The position numbers were made by a program, and so were the translations under genes. A stretch of 64,000 nucleotides of DNA from assembly GCA_003952965.2 (NCBI GenBank), contig CM025856.1:8703439-8767438 (forward strand), given 5' to 3'. Each line of letters begins with the position of its first letter. The stretch's first letter is position 1. The DNA is from Morella rubra. Its lineage: Eukaryota; Streptophyta; Magnoliopsida; Fagales; Myricaceae. Below are positions 46,184 through 58,020 of the stretch, in pieces. Below the pieces are notes generated by a model. That model worked only from the letters and a program-made list of their open reading frames with translations, did not search any database and was not told the DNA's origin.

Positions 46184-46548
46184 AGATGTTTCAAATAAAT
46201 GAAGTTATGCATAGATTCTATAAATGTCTAAAGAAGAAGGATGAATTGCACTTGTTGGAAGAAAAAGGTGATGTGGAACAAGAGCCAATTTATGATGAAC
46301 ATGAGATTGATTTTAATGCAAAATATTGTGAAGGTGATTGTGATACAGAAAGCCTTTGTAATCCAACGTGTAATGAATGTTCAAGAAGATAATGGATGGT
46401 TGAGGCATAATATATTCAGAACCTATTGTCTTTCCCATAGAAAGAAGTGCATCTTGATGATTGATTCGAGAAGTTATGAAAACATAATGTCAAAGGTGAT
46501 GGTAGAAAAACTAAAACTTTCTTATGAGCGTCATCCAAGGCCTACATG
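46184..46548 (+). pseudogene. Gypsy gag-protease junction fragment
   Basis: Reads a charged segment EEKGDVEQEPIYDEHEIDF, then after a frame change NGWLRHNIFRTYCLSHRKKC, ILMIDSRSYENIMSKVMVEK and LKLSYERHPRPT. This is the retropepsin-like region of plant gypsy elements (usual form IIDGGSxENxVS). The active-site Asp survives but the following Gly-Gly is changed to SR. It lies between two LTR-like direct repeats, and everything after the protease (the whole pol) is deleted. Confidence 0.7.
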
Positions 46549-47515
46549 ATAATATATAAATAGGTCTACACTTATTGTTCCTTTATTAGATAGAATAATG
46601 GACTTTGTCATTAAGATGCTGACTTTAAGCAGATGAGTAAGTGGACTGTAAGAGTACATACATTGAACTTGATCAAATATGAATACCTTATGAAATGATC
46701 GCTAATGTAGAGAATGTTATCCAGCACATATAGCTTATGTTATCTTTAGACCTGAGAGAGTTATGCAATTTGCTTATTGTATGCTTGTGCTTTGACTGAA
46801 TCTTTTGGTGATAATCTTCGTAGATCAAATATTTTAGATAATGTTGGCCTTGTGCATAGTAAGTTGATTTGTGTAACTCCTCAAGATGGAATCCACCAAT
46901 CTCTTGTTGAGACAGTATATTCATTATGTCTGTATATATTGGACTCAATGAAAAACTCTACGCAATGAAGTTTGTGAAAAAGGTTTTCACAATTTTTGTT
47001 CACTTATATATATATAATAAAAATATATTTATTTGAGAAAATTATTTTGAAACATTTTGAGAGTCCAACAGGGTACAGACTGAGAATTAATAATTATATG
47101 AACCAGAGATTTTATCAGTGATATAATTCCAATCTTGAATGTTTATATGGAAAATAGTATAATAGAAAGATACATAAGCAAATAATTGTTAACAAAATGG
47201 ATTTCACAAAAACAATCTTGTTATTTCGGGGGTTGATTGTTATATGTCAATGGACATGATCATAATTTGTAGAAGCCTATAATTCGGAATACAGAAAATA
47301 AGTGAGTTAATAAAAAATAGTTTTTCATGATGATCCTACGCCCAAGATTTGAGATCTCTAAGAAATCTCACACTAGCACCGTTGAAGCGCTGAGTGGGCC
47401 ACTATAAAACTCAAAGTAGCTGTTTTGACAAGTGTGACAAGGGAAAAAGCTAAAAGGGTTAGAAAGAAAAAAGTTTCTCTCTAAAAAAGTGTGCTCATGA
47501 ATATAAAGGAGGTAG
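46548..47515 (+). repeat. ~0.9 kb direct repeat, right copy (LTR-like)
   Basis: Partner of 44925-45890. It is interrupted near its end by a minus-strand solo LTR; the homology continues at 48748-48830 (TTGGACTGCTTTGATTTCAA). Confidence 0.6.
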
Positions 47516-48747
47516 TGTAATTCCTATGATTAAGGCAACTCAAGAGGGAGTGAATTGATTTTTCAAACTTTTTTTGTTTTAACCCCCAAAATCATGTTTG
47601 CAAAGTAAAGGATAATTTAACACAAGATTAAGCAAATATTAATGTAACAAATAAATAAATGCTAAATGTAAAGAGTAGGGTTAGAGAAGCAAACACGAGA
47701 TTTTTTAGGTAGTTTGACAAACCCTACCTATATCCACCCTTCAAGCTTCTTTCCAATCCTTGAGGCTTTCCCATTATCTTTCAAATTGTGTACACTCTAG
47801 CTTTCGAGTGTTAGAGAATCTTACAAGTGTTTTCCCGAGCTCAACACTCACAACCCAACCAAGCTTGAGACATGCCCTCTCTAAGCTTCTTCTTTTAGTG
47901 AACAACCTGACTAAAGGAATCACCTTTTATGAATAAGAAGATACAAGTATTTAACTTTCTCAAAGAGTGGATAAGAAAATGAAAAGCTCTATCTCTTTTG
48001 CTTCACACAATGACAAGGATATGAAAGTGTAATTTGTGTGAATGATAAAAGAAATATGAATAAGAAGATTTTTTATCTTTCCCAAGCTATAGAAATGATA
48101 TATGATTGTTCTTTATCTTTTAAAGACCTTAGGAAGGTCCTTATATAGGCCACATATCAAAACTAGTCATTTCTAGCCATTGAGTGTCGATGTGACAATT
48201 TTACCGTTGTACAGGTTAACCACTATCATGAACCGATTGACTGCTACAACTAGTCATTGCCCAACAGTCATAAAGTTTGAATGCTGTCAAATTTTGCCTT
48301 ATGCGAGCCGGTCGACCGCTTCATGTAGAGGTCGACTGCTACAGGTCATTACATAGACCGCTACAACTAAAAAGCCCGTTTTTGACATTTTTGAAATCTT
48401 AATTTCAAAAATCAACTCTCCAAAAGTATAACCAAGGCTTGAGAATTTATAAATGGATGATTTGCAAACACTTAAGGCGCATTTTAGTTGTCAAACTTAT
48501 GATAAAAGATTATACACAGTTTGAAAGATATGCAAGTGTATGATTCAATTCCTTATCAAAAGTGAAACTAAGAATTACAAGGTTATACCCTATGGTCTTG
48601 AATCTTCACTTTTGAGCTCCTTGTATCTTCAATCTTCTTATCTTTGGCTCTTTGATAAAAATGTATTTATCTTTGAAGATGTCCATTTTGTAAATTAATC
48701 CATTTATTGAAATTATCAAAATATTGATTGTGAACAAAAGCCAACCA
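47516..48747 (-). mobile_element. Solo LTR (copia type), minus strand
   Basis: On the minus strand it starts TGGTTGGC and ends in ATTACA after a CTCTTGAGTTGCCTTAATC box. Flanks GGTAG and GTAGC share GTAG, an imperfect target duplication. Related to the solo LTR at 52446-53442 (shared TTCACAATCAA start region, GCTTGAAGGGTGGA and GAGTTGCCTTAA near the end). No coding sequence. The uninterrupted version of its target is present near 45830-45890. Confidence 0.7.
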
Positions 48748-49059
48748 GTAGCACCCTTGGACTGCTTTGATTTCAACGATACACAAGTTCTCACTTCTAC
48801 TGCGACTTTGAACAACTTCATTTATAAATTCTTACAATTTGTTGTAAATATTTTTCTTTTTTTTCTTTAGTATGATTTTCTCTGTATTTTGCTCTTTTAC
48901 TTTCATTTATTTATGAAATAAATTCCTTTTATGTATTCTTAATATTAGGTTTGCACTTCTTTCTTAACATCACCAATTGCGAGTTTACTGGTTCTTCTAA
49001 ATCTGTTTGAATTGAAGAATTTTGTCGTTCTTCTTCTAATTTGGACTTATTAGTGCTAA

Positions 49060-49084
49060 AATAAACAGAAACAAGATTGCACAA

Positions 49085-49124
<40 letters not shown>

Positions 49125-49303
49125 AAGGATAAAAATGTTTTGAGTGGTTCGATCTAGCGATCTACGTCCACCATCGTTAAAGCTTGGAAGTGTTACATGA
49201 TTTCTCTTATTCAATATGATTCTGAGTGTTTCCTTGATTGAGGATCATTAATCTGCTTAATTGATGCTAATTATACCAAATAGTCTAACACCCACTTGTA
49301 ACA
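49060..49303 (-). mobile_element. Short LTR-like fragment
   Basis: The right end reads ATACCAAATAGTCTAACA, the inverse of TGTTAGA-TATTTGGTAT, a common plant LTR start. It contains GTGGACGTAGATCG-type LTR sequence on the minus strand and a (GA)n run at 49089-49122. No second LTR was identified. Confidence 0.4.
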
Positions 49304-50265
49304 ACCTGTGCTTAGAATTACACTAATTGGTTGCAAATGTAATTAACACTGCAAGCAGGATAATCAATAAAGAAAAATATTTTTCTTTAATAGAGACATG
49401 AAATAGCAGCAAGTGGCTGAATAACATAACTATAATAGAGAGCAATAAACTACATGAAAGAGAAAAGGTAAGTACCTACATGATAGAAACAATATAAACA
49501 TATACATCACAAAAGAAAGAGTAGCAACTACTGCCAGCTACGTCATTGGCCTCTCTAAAATAGCCCTAGGACCACCTATGGATCTAAGAGACCCATATCA
49601 AGATCTAGACAGCCAAATGCTGGGTCCCTAGGTGGAAGGTCTACTATTCCGTGAACAGCTGCATACTCTGCTATTTATTAAATGTGTGTCGTTTGCACTC
49701 AGTAAGCTAGGGGAAGGAAAATCAATAAAATAACAGTTTAAAAAAGTACAACGGCATGCATTTGAAATGCAGCAAGCAATGACGTGTAATTGTGGACAGT
49801 TAAAATAATGCAATACTTAATTTTCATTTAACTGTTCCTTAGTTGACGAGTGATTAACTCCCATTACTCTCGGAGTCAGAGTTATTCATCTCACACTCCT
49901 TCCACCAAGATAGTTTTATGATATCCTCCTCACCATAACAACTATGCAAATGAGGAAGAAAAATCATAAAATTCTTTATAATTTATTAGCTCTCAGGTTG
50001 TAGTGAATCTTCCTGCTATGCCCTAAATAATTAGGCTTTATTGAAAGGGATTTTTCTCGATTCTCACTACTGCCAGCTTTCCCCTTCTCTGCTAACTCCA
50101 CCAAGAAAGAAGCAGGAAAATAAAAGCATCACAGTGGGCCACAATAGAGTTTGAAGTTAGAAGTTGCAATTGTCTAATCCGTTACTCAACCTCGAGTGCC
50201 CCCACCACCTGAAACCCCCACCATCAACGGCAAGAGAGGATTGGGGAAGGTCTTGCATAGTGAAG
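49304..50265. other. No gene seen
   Basis: No coding family or element end recognised. Confidence 0.5.
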
Positions 50266-50270
50266 GAGTG

Positions 50271-50450
50271 GATGGATATAAGTCCTAAATCGAAATTCTA
50301 TCCCCTCTCTCTCTCTCTTTTGCTCTTTTGGAGCTAGAAGCTCGTTGTTTTCAATTTCTAGATGGATATAAGTCCTAAATCGAAATTCTATCCCCTTTCT
50401 CTCCCTTTTGGTCTTACTTGGAGCTTCCAGCTCCTTGTTTTCAATTTCTC
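50271..50450 (+). repeat. Two ~90-bp tandem copies
   Basis: GATGGATATAAGTCCTAAAT ... TTTTCAATTTCT occurs at 50271 and again at 50361, with small differences in the CT-rich middle. Confidence 0.9.
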
Positions 50451-50977
50451 GATTGATTGATTGATATTCTGCAATTAACTTTTGTGTATGCTTCTACTGT
50501 GTCAGAAGACAATGGAGATGTTGTGCCCAACTGTTGTGAAAAAGGTTACGTTGTTTCTTGACAGTTGACAATGGTGAGTTCAATCATGTTACTGGAGCGT
50601 GGACTGACACTTTAACTCATGCGACTTGGCAAGTGAGATGGATGCGTGTAGACTTAAGGATGTTCATTTTATAAAAAAAATTGAAAGATTTTTAAGATTT
50701 TTTTATAGAATTATTAATATTAATGCAGATTTGAGTTTTATATGTTTTTGTATAAAATTTAGTGACAAGTTTTAAAAATATTTAATTTTTATTGGAGTTT
50801 GTAAGAAGGTATAGAGAGAGATGATTTGATGTAATTTTTTAATAAAAAAGTATTAGAATCTGGTGAAAAAATATGGAGAGAGAAGATTTGTTATAATTTT
50901 TTTTTTTGGAAAAAGTATTGGAGTTTGTGCGAAAAGTTGTTAGAGTTTATCTACAAAGTATTGGTATTTGAGTATGC

Positions 50978-51167
50978 TTTTTTGATGTATTAGATGTTCG
51001 TTTTGTGAATTTGTTGCATTCATTGTATCCTAGAAATACTTTTGCAAAATGAACATGATTGGAGATGATATATTTTTTGATGTATTAGATGTTCATTTTG
51101 TGAATTTGTTGCATTCATTATATCCTAGAAATACTTTTGCAAAACGAACATGATTGGAGATGATATG
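50978..51167 (+). repeat. Two ~96-bp tandem copies
   Basis: GATGTATTAGATGTTC ... GAACATGATTGGAGATGATAT occurs twice in tandem (about 50984-51073 and 51079-51166), nearly identical, so the duplication is fairly recent. Confidence 0.9.
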
Positions 51168-51169
51168 GC

Positions 51170-52280
51170 GTCCCTTTACCACCTAGGATATTTCCATTAA
51201 GTTTTCTGGGCCCAAAGTGATAGAGAAATTAAAAAATGAATGGTTTAAAGCTTGGGGACCCCAGTGGAACGTAGTGAACCCCAGGGACCACTTTGAAAAA
51301 AAGGTCTAAACCTCAAGGATTGGCTGATTAATTAAGCCTAAATGTTACAGATAAGCTTACATGCAATTCAAATATAAGCATTAACATATGGGCACTTCAA
51401 AAAAAAATCATATATTAATTCACAACTCGTTAACTTTGAGTCGTTAATTCAGTGAAAGAACTTTAGACTTCAAGCTCCAATAATTTCATCAATTCAGAAT
51501 ATGCATATCTACTAGATTATAGCCATCAACCAACCATATATTCATAATAGAAGTGAAATCAGCAAACAAGACACATTTTCCATCTTTTAGCACTAACATT
51601 TTCCAACAAGTAGTTTTTACCTTTGTTATTAGCTTGTAGACTTAAAATGCACGTTGACGATTCATTCTAATGTTTACATTACATTTACAATTTGATAAAT
51701 AGTCATCAACATGCTTGACAAGAGAAAGTTGTGGAGAGATAAAACTCTGTAGCTTTTAACAACTGCCTTGTTCTAATTTTTTTTCGATTAACAATGGTAG
51801 CATTTCAACAAATTTTTGCTAAGATCTACTTACCTACAAACCTCCTTTCAACTTTTCACAAATGAATAGAACATAACGCAACCACTACAATTCACTCAAG
51901 CATACTCTGCACTTCTATAATTTTCTGCATAATTCTACAAAGGCTCATATACACATATAACTAGTTTAAATGACATCAATTACCTTAATAGAATTACTCC
52001 TAGCATCAATTATAACTATTCGGACATTCACCCAACAACTTTAGTCACTAAACAGAGAAGGCAAACCAACAATTCTACAGAAAGCTAGATAATTCCACCG
52101 ACTCAATATTCTACACTAAAATTCTAGCAACATGCTCAAAAATCTAACTTATTGTTCTATAATCCATATAACAGAACATATAACTTCACTAAAAACCATC
52201 CAAGATCAAAATCAAATTTTGCACTAACTTCACATTACAAGTCCAGGAACATCGATTAAGTTATACTCTTTCTCATTTGC
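51170..52280. other. No gene seen
   Basis: Contains a GGGGACCCCAGTGGAACGTA-type stretch (51260) but no coding sequence. Confidence 0.5.
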
Positions 52281-52287
52281 TTCCACT

Positions 52288-52445
52288 ATACCAAATATTC
52301 TAACAAGTAGTATAGCAAGGACTGCTTACTCCACAAATTAGGGCCCTTAATTTATGCTTAATCAAAGGATTCAATCAAGGCTCCTTGATTGAGAGCCATC
52401 AATCTCTAGATTGATTGTCAATATACCAAATATTCTAACAAGTAG
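52288..52445. repeat. Tandem repeat holding an empty insertion site
   Basis: ATACCAAATATTCTAACAAG TAGTATAGC near 52288 recurs near 52422, where the solo LTR splits it after AGTAG. The text after the LTR (AGTATAGCTAGGAGTGCTT) matches that after the first copy (AGTATAGCAAGGACTGCTT). Confidence 0.8.
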
Positions 52446-53442
52446 TGTTGACTTTAGTTCACAATCAAGGTTTAGATGATCACAAAACAAGTGTCTAAGA
52501 GAATGGACAACTTTAAGATCAAAGTGACAACCGTGAAGAAATCAAGCATGAAGAAATAAAGAGTCCAAGAGTTTAAGACTTGAAGACCTCTAGGTTAATT
52601 CCTTTAACTCTAAGGTTCATTACTTAGATAAAGCTTGATAACACACACTCACTTAAAAGAAATGGTTCTTTGGACAAACTCAAAGCGTCTTAAAGAGTTT
52701 ATTAAGAACTAAATTTTGTCTATACCAAACGACTGGTATGTTTACTAGATGCACAAAGTGCAACCGAGAAACCTTTTAAGTGTTTGAGTTTCAATTATAT
52801 TTTAAGTGGTTTCACAACTAAACCATCAACAGTTGACCCGTATGTGTATCATTGCTCAAGAGTAGCTCTTTAGTATGTGTCTGTTTTTACCGGATTCTCA
52901 ATCGGATGAAACCTTCGATCACTACTACTTAATTCGTAGAAGAGAATCTCTATTATATTTAGAAGGGGTCTACAAAAAAGGATCTTTCAAGGGTTTTAGA
53001 AGGCTAGCAAATCTATTATTCAAGCTATAACTTTCTTTAAGCACTCTACTCATTTTCAAAACTCTCTACACATATTCAACACTTTCAAGTTTTTGTTTTA
53101 GTGTGAGCTTTGGAGATAGATTTACATTATATCATCTACTCTTCAAGAGAGTTACTTATTGTTGTTATCATCATCTATAAAGTGTAAAGGAAGAGTGTGA
53201 GCACTCTTGTGACTTTGGTGTGGACAAATCACGAAAGGGGTTGAAGCTTGGGAGGGGTTCTTGAGCTTTGTGTAAAAGAGCTTGAAGGGTGGAGGTATGA
53301 TATCTCAAACCCTATCTCTTTACTTATTGCTTAATTACTTGGTTGAGATGTTAGATATTTTAGTAGGATTTTCGAAAAGTTTTTAAAACCCAATCCCCCC
53401 CCCCCCCCTTTCTCCTTGAGTTGCCTTAAATCTTGAATTTCA
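52446..53442 (+). mobile_element. Solo LTR (copia type), TSD AGTAG
   Basis: 997 bp. Begins TGTTGACTTTAG and ends GAATTTCA, with perfect 5-bp duplications AGTAG (52441-52445 and 53443-53447). Ends with the CCCAATCCCCCCCC and CCTTGAGTTGCC signature. No internal region follows. Confidence 0.88.
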
Positions 53443-53449
53443 AGTAGTA

Positions 53450-55600
53450 TAGCTAGGAGTGCTTCCTTCGGAATTATTTTTTTTATGACTTTAAATTTTA
53501 AATTCATGTCTCTTCTTAGAGAACTGTGTAGACTTCATGTAGATTTTCTGGACCTCTCATCTTTTTTTCTTTTTAATCAAAAGTTGTGATTTTACTACGA
53601 GGTTCATCAAAACTAATTCTAACTACACCATCTAAGTATTGGTGTATAAAATCTAAATTTGTTACATCATTTTTTTAAAAAAAGTGGTTTTCATTTTTAA
53701 GGAGCCAGTTGCTTGGAAGGGTTATATATTTTTTGCAAAGAATTGACTAGATACTTTAATATTGACATCAGTGGTACTACTTTTGATTAGAAAGTTTTGA
53801 TCCCTCAAAATTTTAGTTAATGCATGAACATTTAGGTTTGTTTTAATACATATATATTAACTTCTATAAATTAAGGCCATTGGTTGACTTCCTTCTAACA
53901 TTTTAAGGTTTTAACATTTAATGTTATAACTTTTAGGATATAAGGATCATAAAGACTTGAGCAAAAATCTAGGAAACAGAATTGGACCATTGTGGAGGCT
54001 TGATTCTACTAGGCCTAAAATACTAGTGCTACAGTCCATGAACCTAGCATTTGTTAACCATAATATGACTGAAGCATCAATTCCTTTTCTTGTATTTCTT
54101 TTCTTTTTTTTTTTGGATAACGAGAGAAATTCGAGCACCATTCACATACACCGGGTCCGAACGAATTTGGTCCAATATCCGCACGAGTTGAGTTCAATTC
54201 CATGATAGACCCTAGAGAGACTGACCAGCTCACTGACCAACATGTTTTCTTATTGCTTCTTTTGAAAATAATTGACATTTTTCATACTCTTTGTTTAAAG
54301 CATAAACTTGTTCAGCTATCTTGACATTGTAATCACTTGTAAATGACAGAGGTGAAAACTTGTTTTTGTAAATTTATTTTACTTGGATTTCTGGGATATT
54401 CCAATCTTGAAGTTCTGTATTTACATCAGGAATATTGTATTCTTCTTCATTTTGATGATTCTTGAGATGGTGGTATGAATGACCTGGGGCTTGAACTCAC
54501 AGGTGAGTTAGTTCTAAACATCCTCTTAATTTCCAAAATTCTTATTTATTAATCAACTAGATCTCAGTCTTGGACTCCTTCTTCAGGATTGACTATGCAG
54601 GTTAACAATTATTTTATTATTATTTTAATCTTGATTTGCAAATACCACCGCTCATGTCTCGCCTGGGACTTGTTCTTTGGACTCCAGGACTTATTGTTTA
54701 GATACCATACTTGACATGGTCGATACTTAGAAAGAGCTTTCGGACATGACTTCAATAGCATAGATTACTAGATTTTTTAATATTAAAAGAGTAGATAATC
54801 AACTTCCCTATCAGAGTTTGGCTCTGATAGCAGAAGAAAGTCACCTGAAGATGAAGATTGCAAAAAGACAAGATAAGGCAACAAAAAATCATACAACGAT
54901 GAAGACTGAAAAAAAAAAAAAAAAGAGAAGCTAAGAACGATTTCTTTTTATATTTCTTCTCTTTTATACCACGAATTTTAATAAGAAATTCAGTTGTTTA
55001 AAAAGGTGTATATTATTTATATTAATATATTTCCACTAAACAACAAAAAAGATAATAAACTAATTAAGTTGGAATAAATACACATTAATAGTCATCATTC
55101 CTAAAGTGTCTTGCGTGACATATTATGACACAATTGTTTTTAAAAACTAGCGCCTTTTGAACTAGAAACGTACTGTTCAGTCACAAACACAAGACATCCT
55201 TAGTTGCTTCCTAAAGAGAGAACTGATTCGAACATTTTGAAGTGGATCCTTAATTAGTTACTTAACCATTAAAGTTCGCATATATATTAAGCAATTTTCA
55301 AGTTGATATTCCATCTAGATGAGGCATTTTCCGCTTTAAGGGCAATTGACTTAACCGGTTCTAAATCTATAAGGGAATATATCCCTTTACATCAAGGGAC
55401 AATACCTAACCGAATTATAATAATTTAGTTTAATAGAATATATCGTTTCTATTATCCAATATATCCAACGAAAACAATCCACTTCTTTATTCTTTCCTTA
55501 TATTCTGAATATCTTTCCAAATACCAGAATCTAATGCCTTTATTGGTAAACAAGAATTCTATTTTCTGAAATTTTTATCTATCCTTCACTTTAAATTTAG
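53450..55600. other. Gene-free AT-rich stretch
   Basis: No family recognised. Open frames at 53957-54205 and opposite are short and unsupported. A poly(A) run lies at 54909-54924. Confidence 0.55.
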
Positions 55601-55604
55601 ATAG

Positions 55605-55996
55605 AAAAAATATATTTTTCATCTACAAACTACTATAGATTTTGCACTTTACACCTTAAATTACCACGTTTGATATTGCACCTATAAATTACTAATGTAT
55701 AACACATTGCACGCTCCGTCTATTTTTTTTCAAATTAGACGGAAATTGATTTTTTTTTAAAAAAATGAAATGACGAGTATATCCTTGAATGTAAGCTGTT
55801 ATTTGACTTTTTTAAGAGTATAATCGACATTTTCTATTAAAAAAAACTCAATTTCCGTTCAATTTGAACGGAAAAATAGATGGAGGGTGCAATGTGTTAG
55901 TGATGGGTAATTTATGTGTGTAATCTCTCAAACATGATAATTTATGGTGTAAAGTGCAAAACACGTTGTAGTTGGTACGTGAAAAGTGTATTTTTC
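55605..55996. mobile_element. Long-TIR MITE (Mutator-like)
   Basis: About 150-bp inverted repeats: left TTTTGCACTTTACACC, AACACATTGCAC, CTCCGTCTATTTTTT; right holds the inverted versions. Total 392 bp with an AT-rich centre. Flanks TTAAATTTAGAT and TTAAATTAGATT resemble a 9-11 bp target duplication with an indel. This fits a MULE-derived MITE. Confidence 0.7.
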
Positions 55997-55999
55997 TTA

Positions 56000-56765
56000 A
56001 ATTAGATTTACTGAATATTTCATACAAGCTAATAGAAAGGAATATTGCCTTTTGAAAATATTGGTAAAACAAATTAGAAAATTTCTTATTAATCCATTGC
56101 TCTCTCGAGATCGCTAGGATCGATCCAAGTTTGAAAATTTCTTATATGTTTGAATCATAGATAATTTTCTAACCAAATTCAATTAAGAGAAATAAATAGA
56201 ATGTAGATATTATAATATTTAATATTGTCAATATTAATTATTAAATAATATTAGTCTTATAACATTTAATAAAAAGCATGAGTCTTTCATCAAATAAAAT
56301 CATTAAATTCGGATAGAAAATTGAAGCGGATTTTAATCTAATATTCTTTTTGTCTGTTTACGTTTTTTTCACTGTTTAAGCTTGAAACATCTCATTTCAT
56401 GGCTATCCATTATACTTTGTCATGCAAAATGGTAGAAGGTTTTTATAGTATTCTGTTGTTGTCCAACTACAGTGTGACACGTATGTGCGGTTAGAGATAG
56501 AAAATGAAGACTGGGAGTGCGGAGTTTTACCCGTAAAATACAATGTAAACAACGTTGGGAGCCAATTGCTGCCTGCCATTGGATGCGACGCCACCATCAC
56601 CAAGGCTGGATGGTCTTAATAATTGGGGCAGTGGGCAACTGTTCCCCTGAACGCAGACGACGGCACACGGTCCCCCACTGTCGCTTACCCTCGCCAATTA
56701 AATACTCCCAAAGGCCGAAACGGTTCATACTTATCCCAAGGCCGGGTTGGGATTAACCTGACCCG
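56000..56765. promoter_or_regulatory. Upstream region of the EIL gene
   Basis: Non-coding sequence upstream of the TATA box. AT-rich up to about 56500, then notably GC-richer (56570-56760). No transcription-factor site is claimed. Confidence 0.4.
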
Positions 56766-56770
56766 GTACA

Positions 56771-56778
56771 TTTATAAA
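56771..56778 (+). promoter_or_regulatory. TATA box of EIL gene
   Basis: TTTATAAA followed by a CT-rich start region; a start site near 56800-56810 would be expected. It lies 1.25 kb upstream of the coding start because of a leader intron. Confidence 0.6.
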
Positions 56779-56882
56779 CCCTCTCTCTTCATCAATGCCC
56801 AACACTTTTCACGTTTACCGAGGACCGCCCTCGTCCCTATTCCTTCATTATATCATTCGAACCAATAAGTCCACGAGGATAA

Positions 56883-56915
<33 letters not shown>

Positions 56916-56938
56916 CTTTTGTGAAAGCTGAGAGCTTT

Positions 56939-57889
56939 ATGTTCGTGCAAGATATACTTTGGAGCTGCCAGTGGAAACGAAAGAGAGGACCCAGAGGACC
57001 AATCTCTAACTTTTCAGGTTTTTTTTTTTTTTTTTTGAACTGGTTTGATGGTATTGCTTTAGTTTGCGCTTCTTTTTGAGCGATAAATTCTTTGGTCTGA
57101 TTTCTGCTCTTGGGATCATTCTGTGGTTTGGTTTTTCTGTAGTTTTAATTGATCCGTGGAATTTGAAATTGCTTCGTTTCATTCTTAATCTGGTTGTTTG
57201 TGAATCAACTTGTCTTCGTACCATTTCTTCTGGGTCTGCTGTGTTTCGATTGTCTGAGATATATGCGTTTTCCTTAGATCTAAGCTGCTTGAGAGTAGTT
57301 TGGCTTTGGTTTTTTTTTTCCTGATAATTCTGATTCATTTTTGTGTACGATGGGGAAACTTTTCTTACCATTTTTCCCGCGAAATTGTCGGGATTTTATT
57401 TTTCCCGGGATCCCAGTCTTTCTGTGTAGCAGTCTACAGCTGTCATGTGTTAGATCTGACTTTCCAGTAGATGATGGGTCTGATTGTAATACCAAGCTTT
57501 TTAAGCGGCCTCCGTTTTTTTGGCACTGAATTATTTTGGAAGGGAATTTTAAAGGTCTTCTTTTTGTTCATGACCGTGTTATGTGAAAACATGTAAATGA
57601 AAACAGGAGTACATAAACTGCTGTGATTCTTATCGATGCATCTAAGTTGTTTATAAACCCTGATTTATTGACAGAAAATATCTCTCTTTATGGAAATTCA
57701 AGTACGAGTTCCGGGTAAAAAAAAAAAAAACGGCTTCTGCCCCAGTATGCGAGGTCATATAAGCATTAATTGAGTTACTCTGTTTAAATGAGTAAATGTA
57801 TGTATTGAACTGAACTTTGCGGGATTCTTAATTTTTTTGTTACTCTATTGCCAGATTTAGCAGGTCCGAAGTTCATCCAAATTGAGTAA
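56939..57889 (+). other. Spliced upstream ORF in EIL leader
   Basis: ATG at 56939 reads MFVQDILWSCQWKRKRGPRG to the proposed donor at 57017. Spliced to 57855 it continues DLAGPKFIQIE and stops at 57889, giving 37 residues. An in-frame ATG at 56795 would lengthen it but probably lies upstream of the transcription start. It depends on the splice model. Confidence 0.4.
57018..57854 (+). other. Predicted 5'UTR intron of EIL
   Basis: Donor TTTTCAG|GTTTTTT and acceptor CTCTATTGCCAG|ATTTAG, after a T-rich tract. The interior is T-rich and non-coding. Leader introns are common in this family. The exact acceptor could be a few bases downstream. Confidence 0.6.
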
Positions 57890-58020
57890 TTTCTGAGGGT
57901 TTCTAGTGCGAACAAATAACCGGAGTAAAGGGTAGTTTGGAACGATACTTTTTCTTATATTAAAATCCCATCTCAGATCTGTGTATTGGGGGTTTATTTC
58001 TGGGTTTCCTTTGGGAGAAG

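Noticed and set aside
57006..57371. 121-residue minus-strand frame in the EIL leader intron
   Set aside because: Rich in Lys/Asn/Gln from T-rich intron DNA; antisense to a well-supported transcript.
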